Below, in pieces: positions 1-6,946 of a stretch of DNA of 11,586 bases (positions are counted from its first letter, which is position 1; each line of letters opens with the position of its first letter). The translations under genes and the position numbers were made by a program. Origin of the DNA: DASUME01 sp041179425 (GTDB lineage: Bacteria > Myxococcota_A > Polyangia > Polyangiales > DASUME01); the NCBI GenBank assembly GCA_041179425.1, contig JBEGTL010000235.1:1-11586 (forward strand), read 5' to 3'. Below the pieces are notes generated by a model. The model was not told the origin of the DNA and searched no databases. It saw nothing but the letters and a program-made list of their open reading frames with translations.

Positions 1-1572
1 GGACTCAGCACCCTCGGTGCGACCCGGAGCAGCCAGGCGCAAGGTGCCGCGCCGCCTCCCCCCACTGGGACAGCAACGCCTGCACCCGCTGCGGCGCCTG
101 TGCCGGCGCCGAGCAACACGCCCGCGGCCGCGCCTGCACCGCCGGCGGCACCCGCTGCGGCGAGCAAGCCCCCGGCCGCGCCGCCGCAGCTGCCGACCGC
201 ACCACCTGCCGCACAAAAGCAGCTGCCTGCTGCGGCGACGGCAGTGCCACCCGCAACGCCCAGCACGGCGTCCAAGAGCACGCTCGCTGCGCTGCCCATC
301 CAGCGCGCGACCTTGGCCAACGGGCTGCGCGTGGTGCTCAGCGCCGACCGCACCATCCCCACCGTCGGCATCGCCGTGTACTACGACGTTGGCTCGCGCA
401 ACGAGGTGGTCGGACGCTCGGGTTTTGCGCACCTGTTCGAACACATGATGTTCCAGGGCTCGGCCAACGTCGGCAAGGGCGAGCACTTCCAGCTCATCCT
501 CAACCGCGGCGGCCAGATGAACGGCACCACGAGCGAAGATCGCACCAACTACTACGAGACCTTGCCCAGCAACGAGCTCGCACTCGGCTTGTGGCTCGAG
601 GCCGACCGCATGAAGTCGCTCGCCATCACGCAGGACAACTTCGAAAATCAGCGGCAGACGGTGATGGAAGAGCGCCGTCAGAGCTACGACAACCAGCCGT
701 ACGCGCGCTCGTTCTTGCGCATCAACGAGCTGGCCTACGGCGACTACTTCCCGTACTCGCACTCGACGATCGGTGACATGAAAGACCTGGTCGGCGCGCC
801 TCTGACGGCCGTGCAGGACTTCTTTACGGCGTACTACGCACCCAACAACGCGGTCATCGCGCTGGCGGGCGACTTCGACCCCAACGAGGCGCTCGCGCTG
901 CTCAACCAGTACTTTGGCGACATCCCCGCGCGCGGCCGCCCCGCGTACCAGCCGGGCGAGCTCGCCCCCCAAGCCGCCGAGCGCACCGAGTCGCTGAGCG
1001 ATCCGCTGGCGCAGCTGCCGGGCTTCCACGTCACCTACCACATCCCCGCCGATCGCGAGCCCGACCACTACCCCATCGACCTGCTGGCGATGGCCCTGGG
1101 CGATGGAGAGTCGTCTCGTCTGTATCAAGAGCTGGTGAAAAAGCGCGAGCTACTGCAGAGCCTCAACGTGGGCACCGACTCGCGGCGCGGGCCCGACCTG
1201 TTCTCGGTCTGGGCCGTGCTGGCCGAGGGCAAAGATCCCAAGCTGGCGCGCGATGCGATCTATAAAGAGTTCGTGAAGGTCGCCAAGACCGGCCTGTCGC
1301 CGCGCGAGCTCGACAAGGCCAAAAACCGCGTGCGCAGCAGCTTCGTGTTCGGGCTGTCGTCCACGCTCGATCGCGCGCTGGTGCTCGGTCAGTTCGAGCT
1401 GTACTTCGGTGACGCCGGCCTGCTCAAGACCGAGCTCGACCGCTACCTCGCCGTCACCAACGACGACATCAAGCGGGTCGCCGGGCAGTACTTCACCGCT
1501 ACCAATCGCACCGTGCTCGACGTCGTGCCGAGTCCGACCGCCGCCAAGAACGCCGAAGGAGCCGCACAGTGA
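1..1572 (+). CDS. M16 zinc metallopeptidase, catalytic subunit (5' partial)
   Basis: Zinc-dependent peptidase of the M16 (pitrilysin/processing-peptidase) family, probably periplasmic. The frame is open from the first base, and no in-frame ATG or convincing ribosome site precedes the mature region, so the start lies outside the window. The first visible residues (ending SSQAQGAA) resemble the end of a signal peptide. About 80 Pro/Ala-rich residues follow (roughly 40-280). The M16 N-terminal domain begins near 295 (IQRATLANGLRVVLS). The zinc motif HxxEH is HLFEH at 430-444, and the third ligand is a Glu of the VMEERR stretch near 667-672. The C-terminal M16 domain follows, but its usual Arg...Tyr pair is replaced by Val (codon 1135) and Gln (codon 1156). 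The stop overlaps the start of the next gene. In known split M16 enzymes such as the Sphingomonas SPH2681/SPH2682 pair, one subunit gives zinc and the other gives Arg/Tyr. Family assignment is firm; the substrate is unknown. Confidence 0.93.
   Translation, partial: GLSTLGATRSSQAQGAAPPPPTGTATPAPAAAPVPAPSNTPAAAPAPPAAPAAASKPPAAPPQLPTAPPAAQKQLPAAATAVPPATPSTASKSTLAALPIQRATLANGLRVVLSADRTIPTVGIAVYYDVGSRNEVVGRSGFAHLFEHMMFQGSANVGKGEHFQLILNRGGQMNGTTSEDRTNYYETLPSNELALGLWLEADRMKSLAITQDNFENQRQTVMEERRQSYDNQPYARSFLRINELAYGDYFPYSHSTIGDMKDLVGAPLTAVQDFFTAYYAPNNAVIALAGDFDPNEALALLNQYFGDIPARGRPAYQPGELAPQAAERTESLSDPLAQLPGFHVTYHIPADREPDHYPIDLLAMALGDGESSRLYQELVKKRELLQSLNVGTDSRRGPDLFSVWAVLAEGKDPKLARDAIYKEFVKVAKTGLSPRELDKAKNRVRSSFVFGLSSTLDRALVLGQFELYFGDAGLLKTELDRYLAVTNDDIKRVAGQYFTATNRTVLDVVPSPTAAKNAEGAAQ
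1555..1561 (+). promoter_or_regulatory. Strong Shine-Dalgarno fixing the GTG start of the second M16 gene
   Basis: GAAGGAG lies inside the last codons of the upstream gene, 7 nt before GTG at 1569. It supports the GTG start over the in-frame ATG at 1617. Starting at 1617 would leave a signal peptide with no basic residue. The GTG overlaps the upstream stop as GTGA, which suggests translational coupling. Confidence 0.7.
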
Positions 1573-3407
1573 GAGTCCGTTCTTCGCTCGCGCGCCCGAG
1601 GGCGCGCTTCGACCTCATGGGCATCGCGCTCGCCTGCGGAGTGAGCGCTTGCGCTACCGCGCCCAAGCCGCAGCCGACCGAGACCGCCGCCAACACGCAG
1701 GTGACCGTCGAGCAGACGGCCCCCACCAAGGTCGCACCGCCCGCCTCGAGCGCGGCGCGCGACATCGCGTTTCCCCCCATCCAGCACGAGACGCTCGACA
1801 ACGGCCTCACCATCGATGTGGTGGCGCACAAGCAGCTGCCCATCGTCAGCATCGAGCTGGTCATCCAGAGCGGCAGCGCGAGCGACCCGGCCGACTTGCC
1901 TGGCCTCGCCAGCACCGTCGCCGACATGCTGCGCGAGGGCACCCTCAAAAAGAAGGGTGCGCAGTACGCGGAGGCAGTCGAGTTTTTGGGCGCGTCGCTG
2001 CACACCAGCGCGGGTCAAGAGACGCTGCGCATCGGCATCAGCGCGCTGAGCGAGCACTTCGACGCCGCGCTCGCGCTGCTCGCCGAGGCCGCGCTCACGC
2101 CTGCCTTCGACCAGGGCGAGCTCACCAAGCTCAAGAAGCGCACGCTCGACGATCTCAAGCTGAAAAAAGACCGTCCCGTGTGGCTCGCGCGTCGCGAGCT
2201 GGCCAAGGCACTCTACGGTGCGCACCCGTACGCGCGCATCGACACCACCGAGCCCGCCGTCAAAAAGCTCGCGCGTACGCACCTCACCAGCTTTCACCAG
2301 ACCCACTTCGCGCCCAACAACGCGTTCTTGGTCGTGGTCGGCGACGTGCAAGAAGAGCAGGTCAAGGCTTCTGCCAAGAAGCTGTTCGGCGCCTGGAAGA
2401 AGCGCGCGCTCACCGAGCCCACGTACGCCGCACCGCCCACGCAGACCACACGAGAGATCGTCGTGGTCGACAGGCCTGCGTCGGTGCAGTCGCAGATCGT
2501 GATCGGCAACCTCGCGCTCAAGCGCAACGACCCACACTTCATCCCGCTGATGGTCGCCAACCAGGTCCTCGGTGGCTCGGCGGCCTCGCGTCTGTTCATG
2601 GACCTGCGCGAGAAGCGCAGCCTCACCTACGGCGCGTACTCACGCCTCGACGAGACGGTCGACATCGGCTCGTTCCGCGCCAGTGCCGCGGTGCGCACCG
2701 AGGTCACCGACGCCGCCATGGCAGGCTTCTTCGAGCACCTCGATCGGATCGTCAAAGAGCCGCCTCCCGCAGAAGAGCTCGAGTCTGCCCACCGCTTCTT
2801 GGCCGACAGCTTTCCGCTCGCGATCGAGACCGCCGATCGCATCGCCGACCTGGTCGCCGACCTGCGTGTGTACGGGCTGCCCGAAAACTACTGGGACACG
2901 TTCCGCTCCAACATCCGCAAGGTCACCGCGCAAGAGTCACTCACTGCGGCGCAGACCTTCATCCACCCGGACAAGGCCGTCGTCGTGGTCGTCGGCCGCG
3001 CGGCAGACATCGCCCCGGCCCTCGCCAAGCTAGGCCCAGTCCGCGTCGTCGACGCAGACGGCAACCCCCTCACCAATGCAGGCACGCCAGCAGCGACGCC
3101 GCCGGCAGCGGCAGCGCCCCCCGCGGCACCAGCAGCGTCGCCTGCAGCACCAGCCGCAGCACAACCCGCGGCACCACGTGCCGCGACGCCCGCTGGGCCA
3201 GCAGCGCCAGCCATCCCTCCAGCCGCACCGCGCTCCCCCTCGGCCCCGGTTCTCCAAGTTGCACCGGCAGCGGCGGTACCCCCACCGCCTGCGGTCCCAT
3301 CATCGCCCCCGGCAGCAGCAGTCCCGCCAAGGCCAACTGCCCCACCCGCAGCGCCCGCGACGCGAGCGCCCGCAGCACCGGCAGCGCCAGCACCAGCCCC
3401 GCGCTGA
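1569..3407 (+). CDS. M16-family lipoprotein lacking the zinc motif, partner subunit
   Basis: Second M16-fold protein, 612 residues, probably the non-zinc partner of the preceding peptidase. Residues 1-28 form a lipoprotein signal: basic start (MRVRSSLARPRAR), hydrophobic LMGIALACG and lipobox VSAC with Cys28. The M16 domain begins near residue 70 (IQHETLDNGLTIDVV). Where active enzymes have HxxEH this protein reads STVAD (residues 115-119), so it should not bind catalytic zinc. The C-terminal domain keeps the motif LREKRSLTYGAYS with Arg347 and Tyr354, the pair missing from the first subunit. From about residue 501 to the end (3069-3404) the protein is a Pro/Ala tail of some 110 residues. This tail uses many GCA and CCA codons, unlike the GCC/GCG-rich body. 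Ordered after the catalytic gene with a GTGA overlap, it is very likely co-translated and co-assembled with it. A chaperone or substrate-holding role is inferred; the tail's role is unknown. Confidence 0.92.
   Translation: MRVRSSLARPRARFDLMGIALACGVSACATAPKPQPTETAANTQVTVEQTAPTKVAPPASSAARDIAFPPIQHETLDNGLTIDVVAHKQLPIVSIELVIQSGSASDPADLPGLASTVADMLREGTLKKKGAQYAEAVEFLGASLHTSAGQETLRIGISALSEHFDAALALLAEAALTPAFDQGELTKLKKRTLDDLKLKKDRPVWLARRELAKALYGAHPYARIDTTEPAVKKLARTHLTSFHQTHFAPNNAFLVVVGDVQEEQVKASAKKLFGAWKKRALTEPTYAAPPTQTTREIVVVDRPASVQSQIVIGNLALKRNDPHFIPLMVANQVLGGSAASRLFMDLREKRSLTYGAYSRLDETVDIGSFRASAAVRTEVTDAAMAGFFEHLDRIVKEPPPAEELESAHRFLADSFPLAIETADRIADLVADLRVYGLPENYWDTFRSNIRKVTAQESLTAAQTFIHPDKAVVVVVGRAADIAPALAKLGPVRVVDADGNPLTNAGTPAATPPAAAAPPAAPAASPAAPAAAQPAAPRAATPAGPAAPAIPPAAPRSPSAPVLQVAPAAAVPPPPAVPSSPPAAAVPPRPTAPPAAPATRAPAAPAAPAPAPR
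1588..1613 (+). repeat. 26-bp palindromic repeat, copy 1
   Basis: Begins TCGCGCGCCC and ends CTTCGAC. It contains a perfect 8-bp inverted repeat, GCGCGCCC-GA-GGGCGCGC (1590-1607). It matches 7420-7445 at 24 of 26 positions, same orientation. Here it lies within the signal-peptide codons of the second M16 gene, ending 3 nt before an in-frame ATG. Confidence 0.7.
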
Positions 3408-3424
3408 TCGAAGCGAGCTGACAA

Positions 3425-3447
3425 AGGTGCGCTCGAAAGAGCGACCT
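3425..3447 (+). terminator. Stem-loop after the M16 gene pair, candidate terminator
   Basis: CGCTC, a GAAA tetraloop and GAGCG form a perfect 5-bp hairpin (3430-3443). Flanking AGGT (3425-3428) and ACCT (3444-3447) add four pairs across one bulged G. It starts 17 nt after the stop of the second M16 gene. A short T run (TTTT, about 3455-3459) follows at some distance, so classic intrinsic termination is possible but not clear-cut. Confidence 0.4.
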
Positions 3448-3808
3448 CTGCGCCCTTTTGGTGCTCGGCTTGCCGCTTGCGATGGACTGCTACCAGCGCG
3501 CGAACGAGCGCATGCTCATCCATGACATCGGGCGCGTGCCAAGCGCTCCCCTCGGGGGTGCACTTGAGGACACTAGCTATTAGCTAAGCTCGGCGAAGTG
3601 ATCGAGCCGGTGCGCATTCAGGGGCTTGCGCCCAAGCCCTGGTGGCGAGAGATCTCGGTGCTCGAGGGGCGTGCGCCGGGGCCTCTCGCAACACCCGAGG
3701 TGGAGACCCAGTCGGGCAGACCGCGGCGTCACTACCGCTACCCATCGACTGAAGCGACGCTCAAACTCGAACTTCGGTATCGCGGGCGTGCAGAGAACGC
3801 GTGTTCGC
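3448..3808. other. Gene-poor spacer between the M16 pair and the small lipoprotein gene
   Basis: No gene here is well supported. A plus-strand frame open from 3422 to 3583 encodes a hydrophobic stretch (LCALLVLGLPLA) followed by MDCYQRANE, but has no ATG ahead of that stretch and no ribosome site. It may be a fossil 5' end. Around 3572-3588 there is a short AT-rich patch with TAGCTA twice. The rest shows nothing I can name. Confidence 0.4.
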
Positions 3809-4276
3809 CTACCGCCAGCTGGCCATGGGGTGCCGTCGCTCGAGAGGCGGCCGCTGATAACGAATGGCCTCGGCCTCGAGCGTCTGGGAGCGGCCATCAT
3901 CGAAGACGACAAACGGCTGGACTGGGCTGAGGCTACCTGCCGCCGCGACTTCTCGGCGGTGGCTCGGCGGCGGCGGGAGTACGGCGTCGGCATCGAGCCG
4001 CTCCGCATTTTCGCGGAGCTCGTCCATCAACTGTGCCGCCGGCTTGGGCCGCAAGGTACGAATGTCGATTGTCCCGACGACTGCGTATGGCTCGCTTGGC
4101 GGCTTCTTCAAGAGTTGGATCTTGTCCGCATACATCCGCGATCCTTCTTCGCGGTACTTGTCAAAGTCGCTCGAGCGCACGACTCCAGAGATCATGCTGG
4201 AGCCGCAGCCGAGCAGCAGTGCACAGCCACCACAGATGCCCACGAGATCCGCCAAGAAGTTCCGATGAGAGCGCAT
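3809..4276 (-). CDS. Small predicted lipoprotein of unknown function
   Basis: 155-residue product with an N-terminal lipoprotein signal: basic start (MRSHR), hydrophobic core and lipobox LLGC with Cys24, followed by GSS. The mature part has a short region with YAVVGTIDIR (about residues 64-73) and then a helix, LMDELRENAERLDADAVL. This resembles the small alpha/beta fold of bacterial envelope lipoproteins in which a 'VG' strand is followed by a helix ending in GADAV-like residues. A C-terminal strand ends with EAEAIRYQ. I do not recognise a named family. Codon usage fits the rest of the window and competing frames in the same stretch lack such a signal peptide. No good Shine-Dalgarno sequence precedes the ATG. 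It stands alone: the plus-strand M16 genes converge on it and a non-coding region lies upstream. Likely anchored in an envelope membrane. Confidence 0.68.
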   Translation of the reverse strand: MRSHRNFLADLVGICGGCALLLGCGSSMISGVVRSSDFDKYREEGSRMYADKIQLLKKPPSEPYAVVGTIDIRTLRPKPAAQLMDELRENAERLDADAVLPPPPSHRREVAAAGSLSPVQPFVVFDDGRSQTLEAEAIRYQRPPLERRHPMASWR

Positions 4277-4411
4277 TGCGTAGGAGATAGCACTGGCGGG
4301 CTGTCGGCGCGCGGGCGCGAGGCCGCTGGGCGCCGCGGCTCGAGGAAGAAGTGAACTCTCAGCGGTGCTCGAGGCGACCCACCACTAGCTGATAGGTTGC
4401 GTTGTCGTGTG

Positions 4412-4434
4412 CGGTGGGATCCTCGATCCCACCG
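4412..4434. repeat. Perfect 10-bp inverted repeat with 3-nt loop
   Basis: CGGTGGGATC, then CTC, then GATCCCACCG. All ten pairs match. It is not followed by a T tract on either strand. It lies about 135 bp upstream of the minus-strand lipoprotein start. It could be an operator, a protein-binding site or a short interspersed palindrome; nothing in the window decides. Confidence 0.75.
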
Positions 4435-4766
4435 ACGTCGCGACGCTGGCGACCCGGTCTGTCGCCATCGTCAGAGGCCACGTTGCGTACCCATCTTCGC
4501 AACATGCGGGAACTCCCGGTCACTGAGCCTGGCGCAAAGCTGGGCGCTGCACGCGCGCGTCGTCAGCGCAGGCCGCGCGGGTAGGGCTCGCCAGCGCAAG
4601 CCAAGGGAGCGGGCAAGAATTCATCGTCGACTTCGGCCCGACCCTATCGCGCGCGAGGAACCACAGACAGGACTTCTCGGGCCGCGACGGGGTCATATTC
4701 GGCCATTTTGGTGCCGGCGCCGCCGATGCGAGCAGAGCGTCGTCTGTACCGTGACGGTCAGCGTCG

Positions 4767-4790
4767 GCGGAACGGGCCGAACGATTCCGC
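4767..4790 (-). terminator. Stem-loop just after the propeller gene stop
   Basis: On the minus strand, GCGGAA, a 12-nt loop and TTCCGC form a perfect 6-bp stem starting 9 nt past the stop codon. No U-rich run follows, so intrinsic termination is doubtful; it could instead protect the mRNA 3' end. Confidence 0.3.
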
Positions 4791-4799
4791 GCGCGGGCC

Positions 4800-5810
4800 T
4801 CACGGCAGCGGCAAGCCGCGCCGCTTCACGTCGCGCGCGAGCAGCGCGGGGTGGGGTGTCTCGGCGGGCTGGCCGAGCGCACGATTGATGGCGAAGCTCG
4901 AGATGTAGAGCGTCTTTTTTTCGTGACCGCGCGTGCCGAAAACGAGGCTGGAGGGGGCATCGAGGGGGGCACCTTCATTGAGCAGCGTGAGCGCCCCGCG
5001 CTCGCTGATCGCGACCAGGCGATCCTGGGCGTTGACGGCGACATAGAGCGTCCCGTCGGCATCGAACGCGAGCCCGTCGGCGCCGCGCAGCAGGGGATCG
5101 CTGACGAACGTCTCGACGCGCCCGGCGGCTCCGGAACGTCCGACGTGGATGCGCACGATGCTGCCGTAGTCGAGGTTGCCCACGAACAGCTGGGTCTTGT
5201 CGGCGTTGAAGGCGATGCCGTCGACGCCGAAAAAGTGCGCGGGCAGCACCGGGCTCGCGGCGTTGCCTGCGAGCAGCGGGTGCTCGAGCCAGACGCTGGC
5301 CTGGCCCGCTTGGTCCACGCGCCAAATGCGGCCGAGAAACGGATCGGTGACGTAGAGAAGGCCGCAATCGTCGAAGGCCAGGTCGTTGGGAAAGCCGTTG
5401 GCGTCGAGCGTCGCGAACTGCTCCACCTGGCCCGGAGCGCAGACGCGCCAGACAAACGCACCCGAGGGGCTGGCCGTGAAGGCGCCGCTCGCCACATACA
5501 GGCAGTCGTCCGGACCAAACTTGAGGCCCAAGGCAAAGTAGCCCGCAGGCAGGGGCAGACTGGCGTAGGTGCTGAGCGTGAGCTGACGATCGACCTTCAC
5601 GATGTTGTTGGACATCGAGAGGAAGAGCTCGCCGTCTGCGTTGATGGTCAACGACTCGGGGAGCTGTCCCTGACTTGGATCAAACGCCAACAGCGTCTCA
5701 AGCGTACTGGCGACGTGGACAGACTTGCCACTCGGCTCGGCGAGCAGCGTGGGCGCGTGGCCCAACAGACTCAGCGCGATCAGACTTACGGCGAGCATTC
5801 GTGAGCTCAT
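4800..5810 (-). CDS. Secreted SMP-30/NHL-type beta-propeller protein
   Basis: 336-residue exported protein of the SMP-30/gluconolactonase-like beta-propeller superfamily. A signal peptide (MSSRMLAVSLIALSLLG, then LLA) is probably cut before EPSG near residue 25. Six propeller strands with the typical hydrophobic-x-DG-x-LY pattern are visible: LTINADGELFLS, LKFGPDDCLYVAS, LAFDDCGLLYVTD, IAFNADKTQLFVGN, LAFDADGTLYVAV and LVFGTRGHEKKTLYISS. Residues at the places of the metal ligands in SMP-30 lactonases are present: Glu52 in LPES, Asn142 in FPND and Asp245 in GADG. A metal-dependent lactonase or esterase activity is therefore possible, though a purely binding propeller is equally open. Two Cys (103 and 149) sit in neighbouring blades. 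The start is supported by GGAGG (complement of 5818-5822) 7 nt upstream. It is transcribed alone; the next gene upstream ends about 360 bp away. Confidence 0.87.
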   Translation of the reverse strand: MSSRMLAVSLIALSLLGHAPTLLAEPSGKSVHVASTLETLLAFDPSQGQLPESLTINADGELFLSMSNNIVKVDRQLTLSTYASLPLPAGYFALGLKFGPDDCLYVASGAFTASPSGAFVWRVCAPGQVEQFATLDANGFPNDLAFDDCGLLYVTDPFLGRIWRVDQAGQASVWLEHPLLAGNAASPVLPAHFFGVDGIAFNADKTQLFVGNLDYGSIVRIHVGRSGAAGRVETFVSDPLLRGADGLAFDADGTLYVAVNAQDRLVAISERGALTLLNEGAPLDAPSSLVFGTRGHEKKTLYISSFAINRALGQPAETPHPALLARDVKRRGLPLP

Positions 5811-6169
5811 GCGACAGCCTCCGTGGTTTTGCGGATTCGCTCAGGGCTGCGCGCGCACGACGCGTGCACGCGCTTTACAGCTTCGTGTACGTCGGAGCAG
5901 GCGGAGTCTTGCACGCCGCTCGACGGTCCGCTCGCGACTCGTACCGAGGCGAACCTATCCGGTTGTTCATGGTGTGCGAGCTGGTGTTGTCGCGGAGGGC
6001 CACAGCTCGTGGGCAACACCTCAGAAGGCGGGCCGTCGCGCGCCGCACAGCTCGCCGAGATGAGCTAGCGCCTTTGCCAGACGCTGGGCAGCGGCTAGCG
6101 AATCGAACTTGATCTCGGCGCGAGGCATCCTGGATGGGAACGAACCAGCGACGGCACGCAGGACGAGAG
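5811..6169. other. Non-coding spacer upstream of the propeller gene
   Basis: About 360 bp with no credible gene; the open frames are Arg/Cys-rich and lack ribosome sites. It should hold the promoter of the propeller gene and the 3' end of the nucleotidyltransferase transcript. Two structures stand out: an interleaved pair of inverted repeats (5977-6020), and GCTAGC repeated at about 6064 and 6094 around a small hairpin CGCTG-GG-CAGCG. I could not pick a convincing -35/-10 pair. Confidence 0.45.
5977..6020. repeat. Interleaved inverted repeats (pseudoknot-like or alternative stems)
   Basis: CGAGCTG (5977-5983) is complementary to CAGCTCG (6003-6009), and GGTGTTG (5983-5989) is complementary to CAACACC (6014-6020). 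The order A-B-A'-B' cannot form two nested hairpins. It gives either a pseudoknot or two mutually exclusive stems, on either strand. It lies roughly 170-210 nt upstream of the propeller start codon. The first loop would be zero length, which strains a true pseudoknot. Confidence 0.5.
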
Positions 6170-6946
6170 CTACCGCTTGTGCCAAACCTGCCAAGGCCCC
6201 CGCCCCTTGAGCAGCAGATCATCGAGCTGCATCTTGTCGCGGAACGTGTCCATATTGCGCCAGAAGCCGTCGTACTCCCAGGACACCACTTGTTTTGCCG
6301 CCATCATTCGCTGAAACGGCTGCAGCACTAGTTCCTCTCCGGGTCGCATGTATTCGAAGATCTCTTTCTTGAACAGAAAGAACCCGCCGTTGATGCGCAC
6401 TCTGGAGTCTGTCACCAGCTCGAAGCTCGTCGCGTTCTGCTCGCCGTCCGAGTGCACGATGTGGAACGTGTAGGGAGGCGGCACGCTCAAGAAGCTCGCG
6501 ACCTTGTCTCGCGACTTGAAGCTCGCCACGTACTCATCGAGATTGAGATCACAAAGCGCGTCTGCATAGTTGGCGAAGAACAGCTCGTCTCCACCCAGCA
6601 GGTCTTGTACCGCGCGTAGACGCTCGCCCACGTTGGTGTGTAAGCCAGTGTCCACGAACGTGATGCGCCAATCTTGGATGTCCCGCTCGAGCAGATCGAT
6701 CTTTTTGCCCTCCGAAAGCACAAAGTCGCTGGAGAGACTCTGATCGTACTTGAGGAAGAAGTCTTTAATCGCGCCCGCGCCGTGTCCGAGGCAAAGGATA
6801 AACTCGGTGTGGCCATAGTGAGCGTAGTACTTCATCAGATGCCACAGGATGGGTCGTGAACCGACCTCCACCAACGGCTTCGGGATGCGCTCCGAGTAGT
6901 CCCGCAAGCGCGTGCCCATGCCACCGCAGAACAAGACGACCTTCAT
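6170..6946 (-). CDS. Sugar-1-phosphate nucleotidyltransferase, glucose-1-phosphate cytidylyltransferase-like
   Basis: 258-residue cytoplasmic enzyme expected to join an NTP (CTP in the RfbF family) and a sugar 1-phosphate to give a nucleotide-sugar. Its length matches RfbF closely. Visible motifs are the N-terminal nucleotide loop GGMGTRL (residues 8-14), PKPLVEVGSRPILWH with Lys23, the VDTG segment at 98-101, the metal Asp129 in NYADA, INGGFF at 186-190 and a C-terminal DGFWRNMDTFRDK. In RfbF the metal motif usually reads YGDG and a later EQEP segment is present; here these are YADA and VLQP, so substrate choice may differ. GGAG (complement of 6952-6955) sits 5 nt before the ATG. It is divergent from the glycosyltransferase-flippase-deacetylase operon, which suggests a shared glycan pathway. 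No CDP-glucose dehydratase is nearby. Codons are slightly less GC-biased than in its neighbours. Family is firm; nucleotide and sugar are inferred. Confidence 0.88.
   Translation of the reverse strand: MKVVLFCGGMGTRLRDYSERIPKPLVEVGSRPILWHLMKYYAHYGHTEFILCLGHGAGAIKDFFLKYDQSLSSDFVLSEGKKIDLLERDIQDWRITFVDTGLHTNVGERLRAVQDLLGGDELFFANYADALCDLNLDEYVASFKSRDKVASFLSVPPPYTFHIVHSDGEQNATSFELVTDSRVRINGGFFLFKKEIFEYMRPGEELVLQPFQRMMAAKQVVSWEYDGFWRNMDTFRDKMQLDDLLLKGRGPWQVWHKR

Larger units (their letters stand above)
4277..4799. other. Gene-poor spacer with inverted repeats
   Basis: About 520 bp with no well-supported gene. It holds the promoter side of the minus-strand lipoprotein gene, a perfect 10-bp inverted repeat (4412-4434) and a stem-loop behind the propeller gene (4767-4790). 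One plus-strand frame, 4527-4754, is open but has no plausible start codon. It reads more like protein in its second half (EFIVDFGP, then DFSGRDGVIFGHFG), so it could be a decayed gene fragment. Confidence 0.4.

Noticed and set aside
1443..2537. Long minus-strand open frame opposite the M16 genes
   Set aside because: Arg/Gly/Leu-rich shadow of the GC-rich plus-strand gene with no family motif; the plus strand has full M16 features.
2888..3523. Minus-strand frame rich in Ala and Gly opposite the Pro/Ala tail
   Set aside because: It is the complement of the Pro/Ala repeat region; low complexity with no ribosome site or motif.
3626..4354. 242-residue plus-strand frame opposite the small lipoprotein
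   Set aside because: Arg-rich, no signal or motif, and less protein-like than the minus-strand lipoprotein frame.
3571..4390. CACTAGCT at 3571 and again at 4383, considered as attachment-site-like flanks
   Set aside because: Only 8 bp match, no integrase or mobile gene lies between them, and such matches arise by chance.
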